Notes: generated by a model from the letters alone, not told the origin. 64,000 bases of DNA from Lewinellaceae bacterium (GCA_020636375.1 JACJXZ010000020.1:62001-126000), one strand, 5' to 3'; positions 1 through 8,461 are shown, counted from the first letter of the stretch. Made by a program: numbers and translations.

Positions 1-1851
1 CTTGCTCAGGCCGGGCTGGAGCAGCCAGGCTTCGTCGGGGCTGGGTTCGCAGGCCAGCTTTTGGGTTTCCTCCCAGCAGTATCGTATCACTTTCCGGGCC
101 GTTTCCTCTTCGGCGATCTCGCAGTACAGCACCAGGGCGTCGCGGTTGCGGGCGTCGAGCGGGATGTCTTCGACGGGCAGGGCTTCCGGGTTTTCGCGGA
201 AGTTGAGGGCGACGAAATACTCGTGGAATTTGCGGTGGATGAAGCTGAAGCGCCCCTTGCCCAGGCGGGCCAGCCGCTGGTCGCGCAGCAGCTTGATGGT
301 GGCGTTCAGCGGATGGCCTTTCAGCCGGCGGTTCAGTTCCTGTAGCTCGACGGCGAGGCCGTAGCGGGGGTCGTCGAAGAGGAAAGCTGCGATGGCGCGG
401 GCCGTGTGGATGATGTCGGCCGGGCGGAGGCGGTACTCTTCGGCCAGCACGCGGGCGTCGAGGCGGTTGTGGATGCAACTCTCGTAGAGGGCCAGCTGGT
501 GGGGTGGCAGTTGTTCGGCGTTGTTCTTCAGGTAGTCCTTCACCAGCGAGAGGGAGAAGGGGTTCTTGATGAGGGGGCGCAGGTTGTGGTGGTTGTACAG
601 CTGTTGGATGGTGCTTTCCCGGAAGCCGGCCTTTTCCAGGCTTTCGATGACCATCTCCTCGCCCAGGGGGCGGAGGTGCAGGCTGAGGCCGGCAGCAAAA
701 CGGCTGGTGGGGCGCTTGAACTCCCGGGAGGCCAGCAGCAGGCGGTTGCCCCCATCGAGGCCGTAGAGGTAGATCACCTCGGAGAGCTTGTCGATCAGGG
801 GGGAATGCTCGTAACTGTCGATGACGGCCGGCGTTTCGTCAAAGGAGTCGAACAGGAAGAAAAAACGCCCTCGGCGGTATAGCTCCCGGTAATGGCGGCG
901 GATGAAGGCCTGGGTAGCCGGCGGCTGCCCTTCCAGCAGGGAGGACAGGATGAAGCCCTCCAGGCTCTCCGGGCCAGGCGGCTGGCCGGGGGCCCAGTTT
1001 TCGGTTGTATACCAGTCGCGCAGGTTGATGTAAAGCGGGATCTGTTCCCCTTGGCCGGCGCCGAGCAGTTTCCTGGCCAGCTCGCGCAGGGCCACGCTCT
1101 TGCCGGAGCCTGGTTCGCCGATGATGAGAAAGGACGGCGTGTCCCTGTTTTTCAGGATAGCCTTGTCGAGGGATACCGCTTTTTTCTGAAAGCTTTTGCC
1201 TTTTTGCTGGTGGGCCAGGGCGTTGATGTGCAGGTAATCTTCCGGGTTCCAGTGGGTTTCCCGGTCGAGGACTTCCAGGCGGCGCAGCAGGCTTTCCCGG
1301 AAGCGCTGCACTTCTTCCGGCCCGGGCGGTTGGTAGGAGGCGCCGTCGGGCGATTCTGCTTCTTCTTTCGGCAAAGGGGCGGGGGCGGCCCTGCCCTCCC
1401 GGCGCAGGTGCCGGAGCAGGCCCTCCGCCACCTGCCTGTAGGGCTGGTCGGCGCTGTCCCAGTCCCGGCTGCTGATGGGCTTGCCGTCGGGCGGCAACAC
1501 CTTCCTGCCCTGCAACAGGGGGTACTCCTCCCACAGGCAGTCGCGGAGCACGATGGCGAAGGCTTCCGCCTCCCCTTCGTCTTCCCGGTGCAGGGCGTCC
1601 TCCAGCAGGCCGAAGAACTCGTCGAAATAGTCGTTGCTGATCAGAGAGACAATGATGTCGGACTCCCGCAGGGCGCGCTGCAGGGCGGTTTCGGCTTCCT
1701 CGCCCGCCGGGATCAGCCCCCGGTGCCAGATTTGCTGCACCAGCCCCTGCCGCTGCAATATGGCCAGGTGGGACAAAAGCCGGGCCGTCAGTTGCTCATC
1801 CTGCTCTGCGTGGCTGTAAATGATGACGAGTTTGTTATTGGCTTTATCCAC
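1..1851 (-). CDS. TIR-NACHT NTPase (NLR-like, defence type), C-terminus beyond window
   Basis: 617 codons lie in the window and the 3' end runs off the left edge. Residues about 7-130 read as a TIR/TIR_2 domain (starts KLVIIYSHAEQDEQ; ISNDYFDEFFGLLEDAL places Glu84 where TIR NADases carry the catalytic Glu, an alignment by eye). A NACHT/STAND NTPase follows: Walker A GEPGSGKS at 245-252, Walker B FFFLFDSFDE at 330-339, and a helical part with FIHRKFHEYF near 538, typical of NACHT proteins. Known relatives couple target sensing by the missing C-terminus to NAD depletion or other TIR signalling; antiphage defence is an inference. No in-frame ATG exists after the upstream stop; GTG at 1851 is the best start, without a visible Shine-Dalgarno. 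Repeats fill the upstream 500 bp. It could also be a regulatory STAND protein. Confidence 0.82.
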   Translation of the reverse strand, partial: MDKANNKLVIIYSHAEQDEQLTARLLSHLAILQRQGLVQQIWHRGLIPAGEEAETALQRALRESDIIVSLISNDYFDEFFGLLEDALHREDEGEAEAFAIVLRDCLWEEYPLLQGRKVLPPDGKPISSRDWDSADQPYRQVAEGLLRHLRREGRAAPAPLPKEEAESPDGASYQPPGPEEVQRFRESLLRRLEVLDRETHWNPEDYLHINALAHQQKGKSFQKKAVSLDKAILKNRDTPSFLIIGEPGSGKSVALRELARKLLGAGQGEQIPLYINLRDWYTTENWAPGQPPGPESLEGFILSSLLEGQPPATQAFIRRHYRELYRRGRFFFLFDSFDETPAVIDSYEHSPLIDKLSEVIYLYGLDGGNRLLLASREFKRPTSRFAAGLSLHLRPLGEEMVIESLEKAGFRESTIQQLYNHHNLRPLIKNPFSLSLVKDYLKNNAEQLPPHQLALYESCIHNRLDARVLAEEYRLRPADIIHTARAIAAFLFDDPRYGLAVELQELNRRLKGHPLNATIKLLRDQRLARLGKGRFSFIHRKFHEYFVALNFRENPEALPVEDIPLDARNRDALVLYCEIAEEETARKVIRYCWEETQKLACEPSPDEAWLLQPGLSK

Positions 1852-1892
1852 CTGATTTGGTTGACTGGGTTGATTTAATTCTACTTTGTCAA

Positions 1893-2122
1893 CTTAACAC
1901 TACTTTGGGACTTTAAAGTGTGGTAGGCCCGGATGTTCTGGAGCGCGGACCTCCAGGTCCGCGAAAACCTGCTTCAAGTAGGTTTTTAGTACAATGTTGT
2001 TTTTCAGAGGCTGCCCGAGGCAGCCTTCACGGACCTGGAGAGCCTGCCCCGCACCCAAAGGGTCGGGGTCCGCGCTCCAGTACTCGAGCCGGCTAAATTT
2101 AAACTCCTAATGTAGTATTAAG
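1893..2122. repeat. Nested inverted-repeat element
   Basis: Imperfect 25-bp terminal inverted repeats (1893-1917 and 2098-2122, 21 of 25 matching) enclose a second perfect 13-bp pair (1938-1950 and 2068-2080, CTGGAGCGCGGAC and its complement). Inside are further small hairpins, for example around 1946-1963, 1964-1986 and 2009-2024. No reading frame is conserved inside. It lies just upstream of the TIR-NACHT start and looks like a non-autonomous mobile or structured RNA element. Confidence 0.7.
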
Positions 2123-2149
2123 TGGCCGAACAGAATTAAATTTTGTTTC

Positions 2150-2328
2150 GTTCGCGAGCGCCTATGACGCGATGTGGAATAATTAGCAAGTCTTTCCCCG
2201 GCTACCGTGCCGATAGCCATCGGCATAGCGAACGCATGCAGACTTGCGTAAGCTGCCAAATGTGTTGATTTACGTCGGTACGGAGACCGGCAAGTTATAC
2301 CGCATCGAGGCTATAGCCTCTCGCAAAC
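2150..2328. repeat. Dispersed palindromic repeat, copy A
   Basis: Begins GTTCGCGAGCGCCTATGACG and ends with the near-complement ...CTCTCGCAAAC, preceded by CGCATCGAGG. The same ends and an internal CAAGTCT / AGACTTGCG pair occur in copy B at 6826-6984. Both copies are intergenic. Confidence 0.7.
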
Positions 2329-2383
2329 GATGGGGAGAGGCTTCTTCAGGCCGGCAGTATCTAAAGGCAATTCCAATATGCCC

Positions 2384-2503
2384 CTACTCTGCTTCCTTCT
2401 TCTTCTTCCCTTCGTCCTTCTTCTTGTCCTGCTTCGGGCGGGTGTTGCCGTAGGAACCGCGCCAGATCTTTCCGCGTTTGGTCTTCTTGTCTCCTTTACC
2501 CAT
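2384..2503 (-). CDS. 30S ribosomal protein THX
   Basis: A 39-residue, Lys/Arg-rich protein beginning MGKGDKKTKRGKIWRGSYG, which matches the Thx family (small basic peptide bound in the head of the 30S subunit, first described in Thermus and common in Bacteroidota). The family core is the first 25 residues; the rest here is a Lys/Glu tail. It sits 61 bp downstream of the GH3 gene on the same strand and may share its transcript. It is too short for most gene callers. Confidence 0.88.
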   Translation of the reverse strand: MGKGDKKTKRGKIWRGSYGNTRPKQDKKKDEGKKKKEAE

Positions 2504-2564
2504 GATTTTTTTGGTTTTGTTAGTGAATGATTATACGAGGGACAAAGATAAAGGTTTTGGGGAT

Positions 2565-4061
2565 TCAGGCAAAGCCTTTCAACGCCTCTGCGATCTTCCG
2601 GTCGTTGCTCAGCCGCGGTACCTTGTTCTGCCCGCCCAGCTTGCCCTGGGTTTTCATGTACTGCCGGAAGGCACCCTGCTTCATGGGGCGGATTCGGAGG
2701 GGTTGCAGGATGTTGCCGCTGATGAGGTCTTCGTAGTAGATGTTCTGCTTGACCATCTCGCTGTCGACCTCGGCGGCGAAGGCGGCCAGATCGGCGGGGG
2801 GCTGGCCGAACTCGACGAACCACTCGTGGTAGGGCGCACCGCCCTCCGGCGGGTTGACCTGGGGAGCGACGGTGAACTCCACCACGCTCACCCCATGCCG
2901 CCGGGCGGCGGCCATCAGGGCCTCCTCCACTTCCTTGCCGATGACGTGCTCGCCAAAGGCGGAAATGAAGTGTTTGATGCGGCCGGTGACTTTCAGCCGG
3001 GGCGGATCCAGGCTGACGAATTCCACCGTGTCGCCCAGGTCGTACCCCCAAAGGCCGGCGTTGTTGTTGATGACGACAGCGTAGTTGACGCCCGGCTCTA
3101 CATCCTTCAGCCAGAGGCGGGTGGGGTTGTCGTTGTGGATTTCCTCCAGGGGGATGAACTCGAAGAAGATGCCGGAGTCGGCGTTGAGCAGCAGGCCGGC
3201 CTCGTCCTGCCGGTCCTGGAAGGCGATAAAACCTTCGGAGGCCGGATAGGTCTCCACGCTGTCGATGCGCTGGCCGACGAGTTCCTCCAGCTTGTCGCGG
3301 TAAGGCTCGAAATTGACGCCGCCGTAGACAAAGACGGAGTAGTTGGGAAAGATCTCTTTGATGGTTTTCCGGCCGCTGCGGTCCAGCAGGCGCTCGTAGT
3401 ACATCTGCACCCAGGGCGGGATGCCGCTGATGAGGCGCATGTCCTCCCGGAAGGTTTCGCCGACGATGGCCTCCACCTTCTCTTCCCACTCATCGATGCA
3501 GTTGGTCTTATAGGAGGGCATCTGGTTGGTGCGCAGCCAGGAGGGCACCTGGTGGTTGACGATGCCGGAAAGGCGCCCGGTGGGGATGCCGCCCACTTCT
3601 TCCAGCTCGGGGCTGCCGGAGAGGAAGATCATCTTGCCGTCGAGGAAGCTGCCGTTTCCGGTGCGGGCGTAGTAGTTGAACAGGGCGTTGCGGGCTGTGC
3701 CGAAGTGGTTGGGCAGGCTGTCTCTGGTCAGGGGGATGTACTTGACGCCGGAAGTGGTGCCGGAGGTCTTGGCGAAGTATTTGGGCCGCCCTTTCCACAG
3801 CACATCGCTCTCCCCCTTCTTGATGCGCTCGATGTATGGCTTCAGCCCTTCATAGTCGCGGACCGGAACCTGTTCCCGGAAAGCTTCGTGCCCGCTCACC
3901 TTATCGAACCCATGGTCTTTGCCAAAGGCGGTGCGGCGGCCGGTTTGGATGAGGTTGTGAAATACTTTTTCCTGCGCCGCAACGGCATTGGCCGCCCACC
4001 TGTCGATGTCGCGGGCGATCTTATTGGCAAAGGGCTTGAGTATAAATGACCGGAATCCCAT
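2565..4061 (-). CDS. GH3 auxin-responsive-promoter family acyl-adenylase
   Basis: 498 residues, full length for bacterial GH3 proteins. The ANL-type adenylation motif YFAKTSGTTSG lies at residues 95-105, followed by the GH3-type N-terminal fold (FGKDHGFDKV...PVRDYEGLKPYIERI). Family members activate a carboxylic acid with ATP and transfer the acyl group to an amino acid or other amine; plant members conjugate auxin or jasmonate. The substrate of the bacterial proteins is unknown. No signal peptide is present, so it is cytoplasmic. The MGFRSFILKP start is the first ATG. Upstream lies a dispersed repeat; downstream is THX. Confidence 0.9.
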   Translation of the reverse strand: MGFRSFILKPFANKIARDIDRWAANAVAAQEKVFHNLIQTGRRTAFGKDHGFDKVSGHEAFREQVPVRDYEGLKPYIERIKKGESDVLWKGRPKYFAKTSGTTSGVKYIPLTRDSLPNHFGTARNALFNYYARTGNGSFLDGKMIFLSGSPELEEVGGIPTGRLSGIVNHQVPSWLRTNQMPSYKTNCIDEWEEKVEAIVGETFREDMRLISGIPPWVQMYYERLLDRSGRKTIKEIFPNYSVFVYGGVNFEPYRDKLEELVGQRIDSVETYPASEGFIAFQDRQDEAGLLLNADSGIFFEFIPLEEIHNDNPTRLWLKDVEPGVNYAVVINNNAGLWGYDLGDTVEFVSLDPPRLKVTGRIKHFISAFGEHVIGKEVEEALMAAARRHGVSVVEFTVAPQVNPPEGGAPYHEWFVEFGQPPADLAAFAAEVDSEMVKQNIYYEDLISGNILQPLRIRPMKQGAFRQYMKTQGKLGGQNKVPRLSNDRKIAEALKGFA

Positions 4062-4155
4062 TTTCGAAGTCGGAATTTGGAAGGTGGAAGGCGGAAAAAG
4101 CCCTGTGAATTCAGCCGTTTTTGCCTTCCGGCGGATAAAAATTCAATTTCTGAGA

Positions 4156-4273
4156 AGCTGTTTATTGGGTTTCAAATATTAATAAGGGTATGTGATGTCG
4201 GCTGGCGACTAGAGTTCGCCTGTCGACTATCACGGCAAACCCCCTGTTTAATTTTTAAAACCAATAAACAGCT
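4156..4273. repeat. Dispersed repeat, copy 1 (flanked by 13-bp inverted repeat)
   Basis: A perfect 13-bp inverted repeat (AGCTGTTTATTGG at 4156-4168 and complement at 4261-4273) encloses a core that recurs in reverse orientation at 58161-58240. Shared blocks are TTTCAAATATTAATAAGGG, ATGTGATGTCG, GCCTGTCGACTATCACGGCA and CCCCCTGTTTAATT. Copy 1 carries about 17 extra bases (around 4202-4218) that create an additional small palindrome (GGCGACTAGAGTTCGCC). Confidence 0.78.
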
Positions 4274-4369
4274 CCAGGCATATCCATTTTCTGGATGGCG
4301 TAAAGGTAAGGAATCTGTGGGAGAGAAAGGGAGGGGAGCTTTGATTAAGAGCGGCTATTCTCTCAAATC

Positions 4370-4471
4370 GGCTACCCATCTAAGGTTGGACACTCCATGC
4401 TTCCTGCACACGCTTGGCCTCGACTCCGCTCGGCTTCCCCCTTTCTGCTGTCCAACCTTAGGCGGGTAGCC
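4370..4471. repeat. Inverted repeat with 22-bp arms
   Basis: Arms at 4370-4391 and 4450-4471 are complementary at 20 of 22 positions (core CTAAGGTTGGAC). The loop is about 58 bp and contains no reading frame. It lies between GH3 and lolA and could be a MITE remnant or a large hairpin. Confidence 0.7.
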
Positions 4472-4499
4472 CTCAAATCCTCAACGTAATATAATGAAA

Positions 4500-4523
4500 A
4501 CGGGCCACTTAAAAGTAGCCCGT
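4500..4523 (-). terminator. 3' hairpin of lolA
   Basis: Read on the minus strand, arm ACGGGCTAC, a TTTTAA loop and arm GTGGCCCGT are followed by TTTC, 4 bp after the lolA stop. The same hairpin motif recurs at 16311 and 46306. Confidence 0.65.
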
Positions 4524-4527
4524 CCGG

Positions 4528-5223
4528 TTATTCCCTCAGGTCTTCGATATAATATCCGGGATATTTCGATTTATCGAAAGCGAAATGGCCGGCGGCAAAG
4601 CTCTTGTTGGGGTACAGCTTGTCGATAGACAGCTTGTAGCGGGAGCCGTCTTTGGCAAAGGCCTCTACGCTGATGACGTCTTTGGTGGCCTTGTTGACGT
4701 TCATGCGCAGCTTGCTGTAGTCGGCGTTGCGGTCGGTGGGTTTGAACTCGATCTGCTGGACGGTGCGGCTGCCGTCCTTGTATTCGTTGGTCAGGTAGTA
4801 AACGAATTCGCCCTTGTCGTAGAAGTTGAGCATGGCTTCCGGGGAGAGGATGGCCCCGTCCGCCTCGCCTTCATCCGGCATGTCGGTCACCTGCACTTCC
4901 TTGTTGTAGGCCATGATCAGCCAGATGGTGTTGCCGTCGGAGATGACGGACTGGCTGCCCATTTCCACGCGGTATTTCTTGCCCTGCTGGGCCAGGGAGC
5001 CTTTCTGCGATTCGGTAGGCTCGTCGGCCAGGGTGATGTCCAGGGTGAAATCGACCCCCAGGGATGTGTAGCTCAGGAAGCGCTTGCGGATTTCTTCCAG
5101 CACGGCCTTGGCTTGGGGGTCGGACTCTTCGGGGGTAGTCAGGCTGCCCGTCTGGGCATAGCCGGCGGCGGCCAGGGTGGAGAGGGTTAATACTACGAGA
5201 AATTGTTTCATGCTTTTGGTCAT
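4528..5223 (-). CDS. lolA: LolA-like outer-membrane lipoprotein carrier
   Basis: 231 residues with a signal peptide (MKQFLVVLTLSTLAAAGYAQ) and the LolA fold: FLSYTSLGVDFTLDI at the N-terminus, GNTIWLIMAYNKEVQVTDM in the middle, and a C-terminal domain closing with FDKSKYPGYYIEDLR as in Bacteroidota LolA proteins. LolA carries lipoproteins across the periplasm from LolCDE to the outer membrane. Either ATG (5223 or 5211) could start; the signal peptide is the same. No lol partner is nearby. Upstream DNA to 5663 is intergenic and the next gene is divergent. Confidence 0.85.
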   Translation of the reverse strand: MTKSMKQFLVVLTLSTLAAAGYAQTGSLTTPEESDPQAKAVLEEIRKRFLSYTSLGVDFTLDITLADEPTESQKGSLAQQGKKYRVEMGSQSVISDGNTIWLIMAYNKEVQVTDMPDEGEADGAILSPEAMLNFYDKGEFVYYLTNEYKDGSRTVQQIEFKPTDRNADYSKLRMNVNKATKDVISVEAFAKDGSRYKLSIDKLYPNKSFAAGHFAFDKSKYPGYYIEDLRE

Positions 5224-5600
5224 TTGTTTTGTATGCTTTTACTGCGCTGCATCTGGTTTTGCGCATTTTGGGCGGCCTTCCCTTTAGAGGGCCGGAGCGG
5301 CAATGCGCAACATCCGGTACAGTTTGGGTATTACAACGGCATTAGGACGCAGATTATTGACAGAGGAACACGGGCGGCAGGGTTAAAGTTTTTTTAAAAT
5401 GCTTTCTGCCGGGGCAACGAACAACAAACAACCCTCAACGTTCCCGCACCAGGACGGCAGCCTTTCTTTGGCTCAGCGAGAGGCCCGGCAATCTTCAGAA
5501 ATCTTGAAAAAACGCATATTAAACAAATTTATTTTTCACAAAAACACAAGGAGGGGAACTTTTATTTTGCGAAACGGGTTTTCCACCATATTCAAATTCC
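5224..5600. other. Intergenic, no gene seen
   Basis: The divergent region between lolA and the ARPP-1 gene. A reading frame at 5399-5671 runs through it and into the next gene, but has no recognisable product and spans the hairpin below. The segment is more AT-rich than its flanks towards the right (5510-5600). Confidence 0.4.
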
Positions 5601-5642
5601 AAAAAGCCGAACCCCAAACCTCTGGAGTTCGGCTATTCTTTT
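5601..5642 (+). terminator. Terminator-like hairpin directly upstream of a gene
   Basis: AGCCGAAC (5605-5612) pairs with GTTCGGCT (5627-5634), followed by ATTCTTTT. It ends about 22 bp before the start codon at 5664. It may end an unseen short transcript or act as an attenuator of the downstream gene. Confidence 0.6.
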
Positions 5643-5663
5643 ATCCTGAAAACCGGTTTATCT

Positions 5664-6743
5664 ATGAGTAAAACGTTGCAATACACCCTGGAGGGCCTGG
5701 AACTGGGGCAGAGCCAGCACCACCGCAACCTGAGCGTGTTTCCCATTTTTCACCAGAACGGCGACGGGCCGGCCTATCTGAGCCTGAAGGAGGCCATAGC
5801 GAAGGGCTTCCTGGAAGTTGTGGAAGTCAGCGAAAGCGGCAGCGTCCCCCAGCTGAAAGCCATCAACAAAGGCGAACAGCCCATCCTGCTGGCCGACGGC
5901 GAGGAACTGGAAGGCGCCAAGCAGAACCGCATCGTCAACACTTCCCTGCTGCTGGCCGCCCATTCGGAGAACCTCATCCCGGTGAGCTGCACCGAGAGCG
6001 GGCGCTGGAGCTACAGCAGCCGCCGGTTCAGCGACTCCGGGGTCATGATGGCCTCCCGGGCCCGCTACCGCAAGGCGTCGCGGGTGTACGAGTCCCTCAA
6101 GGCTAACCGCGGCTACGACGCCATGCAGGGCGAAGTGTGGCAGGACATCGAAGAAGTACACCTCAAAAGCGGCAGCAGCTCCTCCCGCACCCGCGCCATG
6201 AAAGACGCCTTCCTGCAACGGGAAAAGGACATGAAGGAATTCCTGGAGGCATTCCCTCTGCAGCCCGGCCAGAACGGCATGCTGCTCTTCCTCAACAGCG
6301 AACTCATCGGCATGGACTACGTCTCCCGCCCCGAAGCCTACGCCGGCCTGCACGAGAAGCTGATCAAGAGCCACGCCATCGAGGCCCTGGCGGAAGAAGA
6401 GATACCAGACGGAGACAATACCCCCCTGGAAGTGCGGGCCACCAACTTCCTGAGCAGCCTGCAGAAGATGGCCGTTGAACAACGCCAGCCGCCGGTGGGC
6501 CTGGGCGCCGACTACCGCTTCGAAGATATGGACGCCGCCGGTGCCGCCCTGGCTTATGAGGGTGCTATCGTGCACCTCGCCGCTTTCAACAAAAGCGCGC
6601 TGGGCGATACGCGGACCGGCCGCAGCCGCCTCGCCCGCCACGAGGAACGGCTAAGCCGGCAATGGGCCGAACGGCGCCGGAGCTTCGAAGAGGCGCTGCG
6701 GCGCAGCGCTACCCCGTCGATGGAAAATGTGCCGGGGCAGTAG
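5664..6743 (+). CDS. ARPP-1 family protein (DUF6569-like)
   Basis: 359 residues without signal peptide. The protein resembles the ARPP-1 domain family: PILLADGEELEGAKQNRIVN near residues 73-92 and SENLIPVSCTESGRWSY near 102-118 are its hallmark segments, followed by a helical middle and GMLLFLNSELIGMDYVSRPE. The molecular activity of the family is not established; it is named for association with ADP-ribosyl-glycohydrolase and rhodanese/phosphatase genes, none of which are visible here. It stands alone, downstream of a terminator-like hairpin and followed by a repeat element. Confidence 0.8.
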   Translation: MSKTLQYTLEGLELGQSQHHRNLSVFPIFHQNGDGPAYLSLKEAIAKGFLEVVEVSESGSVPQLKAINKGEQPILLADGEELEGAKQNRIVNTSLLLAAHSENLIPVSCTESGRWSYSSRRFSDSGVMMASRARYRKASRVYESLKANRGYDAMQGEVWQDIEEVHLKSGSSSSRTRAMKDAFLQREKDMKEFLEAFPLQPGQNGMLLFLNSELIGMDYVSRPEAYAGLHEKLIKSHAIEALAEEEIPDGDNTPLEVRATNFLSSLQKMAVEQRQPPVGLGADYRFEDMDAAGAALAYEGAIVHLAAFNKSALGDTRTGRSRLARHEERLSRQWAERRRSFEEALRRSATPSMENVPGQ

Positions 6744-6789
6744 AGAAATATGATTTTTCCATTTGGCAGATGAGACTTGACAGGTTTTG

Positions 6790-7021
6790 TAGTGTCGCAG
6801 GTTGAATACTTATAAGCCCTCTTCTGTTCGCGAGCGTCTATGACGCGATGCGGTTCAACTTGCAAGTCTCCGACTTGCGTATTTTTAGCCTTCTTATCCA
6901 CTTAAGCCGGAGACTTACTCATTATCCCGCATCGAGACATACCTTGTCCGCCGAAGCATAGCGAAGGCGGAGTCTCTCGCGAACAAAACATGTTTTTATT
7001 ATTTTTCAACCTGCGGCACTA
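6790..7021. repeat. Palindromic repeat element containing copy B of the GTTCGCGAGCG family
   Basis: Outer 17-bp inverted repeat TAGTGTCGCAGGTTGAA (6790-6806) against 7005-7021 (16 of 17 matching). Inside, 6826-6984 repeats copy A (2150-2328): GTTCGCGAGCGTCTATGACG at one end, GTCTCTCGCGAAC at the other. It lies immediately 3' of the ARPP-1 gene. The rest of the 6744-7272 gap holds nothing else recognisable. Confidence 0.72.
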
Positions 7022-7272
7022 GAAAAATGGCAGAAACCCGCCTGCTCGCCAGCCCGCCTGCTTTGCCAGCATGGCCGGCAGGCAGGAAGAGCTGTATCAA
7101 ATGGGGAAGTGGTTCTTCGCCGGCCCCTAAGCAACCAGACAGCACTGCCTTCCATTTCGAACGCAATAACGCCAGAATGCGCTCCGTTGTATGTAAACCT
7201 GTGTTCCCCAATCCTGTACAACGCCCCCCAAAACCGCTGATCGGCAGCTGGATTTCGCAAAACCACCCTTTT

Positions 7273-8256
7273 ATGCTTCCATCCCTCGCTCCTCTTTTCC
7301 GCCACCCACCCAGCCCATTGGAGGAACTCGAAAACCCCACCCTGCGCCGGGCCGGCATCCGCCTGCTCGTCAAACGGGACGACCGGCTGCGCCTGGGGCC
7401 GGGGCTGGCCCTGTGCGGCAACAAATGGCGCAAGCTGCAGTACAACCTGCAGGCCGCCCGCGACGAGGGGCAAACAACCCTGCTCACTTTCGGCGGCGCC
7501 TATTCTAACCACATCGCGGCAGTGGCGGGCGCCGGGGCGGCCTTCGGCTTTCGCACTATCGGCCTTATCCGCGGGGAGCGGCCGCAAGGGCTCAACCCGA
7601 CCCTGCACTTTGCCGAAGATTGCGGGATGGAGCTGCATTTTCTCAGCCGCGCAGCCTTCCGGGAGAAACAAAGCCCTGACTTCATCAACCAGTTACAGGA
7701 ACAATTCGGCCCGTTCTACCTGCTGCCCGAGGGCGGCACGAACGCCCTGGCCCTGCGCGGCTGCCGCCATATCGCCGAAGAGGTGGAACGACAAACCGAA
7801 CGCCTGCCGGATTACTGGTGCTGCAGCCTGGGTACGGGAGGCACCTTTGCCGGTATCGCCGCTGCGCTGGGCGGCAGGGCAAAAGCGCTGGGTTTTTCGG
7901 CGCTGAAAGGTGATTTCCATGCCGAAGAAGTGGCTCGGTTGCTCGAAGCTTCCCAATCCTCCCCCCCTCGGGCGGATAAGAGGGGGGCTGGGGCCTGGGA
8001 AGTCAATACCGATTTCCATTTCGGCGGCTACGCCAAATTCTCCCCCTACCTCGTCGACTTCATCAACGGCTTCCGGCAGCAGCACGGCATTTTGCTCGAC
8101 CCCATCTACACCGGCAAGCTCTTTTACGGGATTTTTCAGCTCGCCGAGGAGGGGTATTTTCCCAAAGGCAGCATCATACTGGCCGTGCACACGGGGGGGC
8201 TGCAGGGGATAGCGGGGTTTAACGGGCGGTTTGGGGAGTTGATTGAGGTGGGGTGA
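7273..8256 (+). CDS. PLP-dependent D-cysteine desulfhydrase / ACC deaminase family
   Basis: 327 residues of the tryptophan-synthase-beta-like PLP fold. CGNKWRKLQYN places the PLP Lys at residue 51, FGGAYSNHIAAVA holds the family's substrate-Ser/Asn-His segment, and SLGTGGTFAGI is the phosphate-binding loop. Relatives convert D-cysteine to pyruvate, H2S and ammonia, or open the ACC ring; which applies cannot be told from sequence. The frame stays open upstream to 7027, but homology begins at ATG 7273. An insertion SQSSPPRADKRGAGA near residues 233-247 is encoded by a GC-rich palindrome (see repeat at 7957) and is unlikely to be part of the original fold. Confidence 0.87.
   Translation: MLPSLAPLFRHPPSPLEELENPTLRRAGIRLLVKRDDRLRLGPGLALCGNKWRKLQYNLQAARDEGQTTLLTFGGAYSNHIAAVAGAGAAFGFRTIGLIRGERPQGLNPTLHFAEDCGMELHFLSRAAFREKQSPDFINQLQEQFGPFYLLPEGGTNALALRGCRHIAEEVERQTERLPDYWCCSLGTGGTFAGIAAALGGRAKALGFSALKGDFHAEEVARLLEASQSSPPRADKRGAGAWEVNTDFHFGGYAKFSPYLVDFINGFRQQHGILLDPIYTGKLFYGIFQLAEEGYFPKGSIILAVHTGGLQGIAGFNGRFGELIEVG
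7957..7995. repeat. C-run/G-run palindrome inside a coding region
   Basis: CCCCCCCTC (7961-7969) faces GAGGGGGG (7980-7987) across GGGCGGATAA. It is in frame within the PLP enzyme and encodes a Pro/Arg/Gly-rich insertion between two conserved segments. Confidence 0.6.
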
Positions 8257-8461
8257 GGGAGATAAGTCGAGGCACACTGCTGGACATTTGCCGGGGCGTG
8301 TAAAAGTGTAAGTGTGTAAAGGTGGGACCAAAATGTCCAGTAGTATGAAGTCGAGGTCCAGCTCACATCTTATTATCTCCCCGTTGCCTTGTCTTACCCA
8401 TCCTGCCTCTTTGTCTCCTTGTCTTCCCCGCTGCCTTTCCCCTTATCTCGTCTTCGTAAAT

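Noticed and set aside
2478..4049. 523-codon plus-strand frame opposite GH3
   Set aside because: Antisense shadow; the minus strand has an unambiguous GH3 protein and THX.
5399..5671. 90-codon frame before the ARPP-1 gene
   Set aside because: Runs over the terminator-like hairpin and into the next gene in another frame; no recognisable domain.
7027..7272. N-terminal extension of the PLP enzyme
   Set aside because: The 82 extra codons have no homology features; the family N-terminus starts near MLPSLAPLF.
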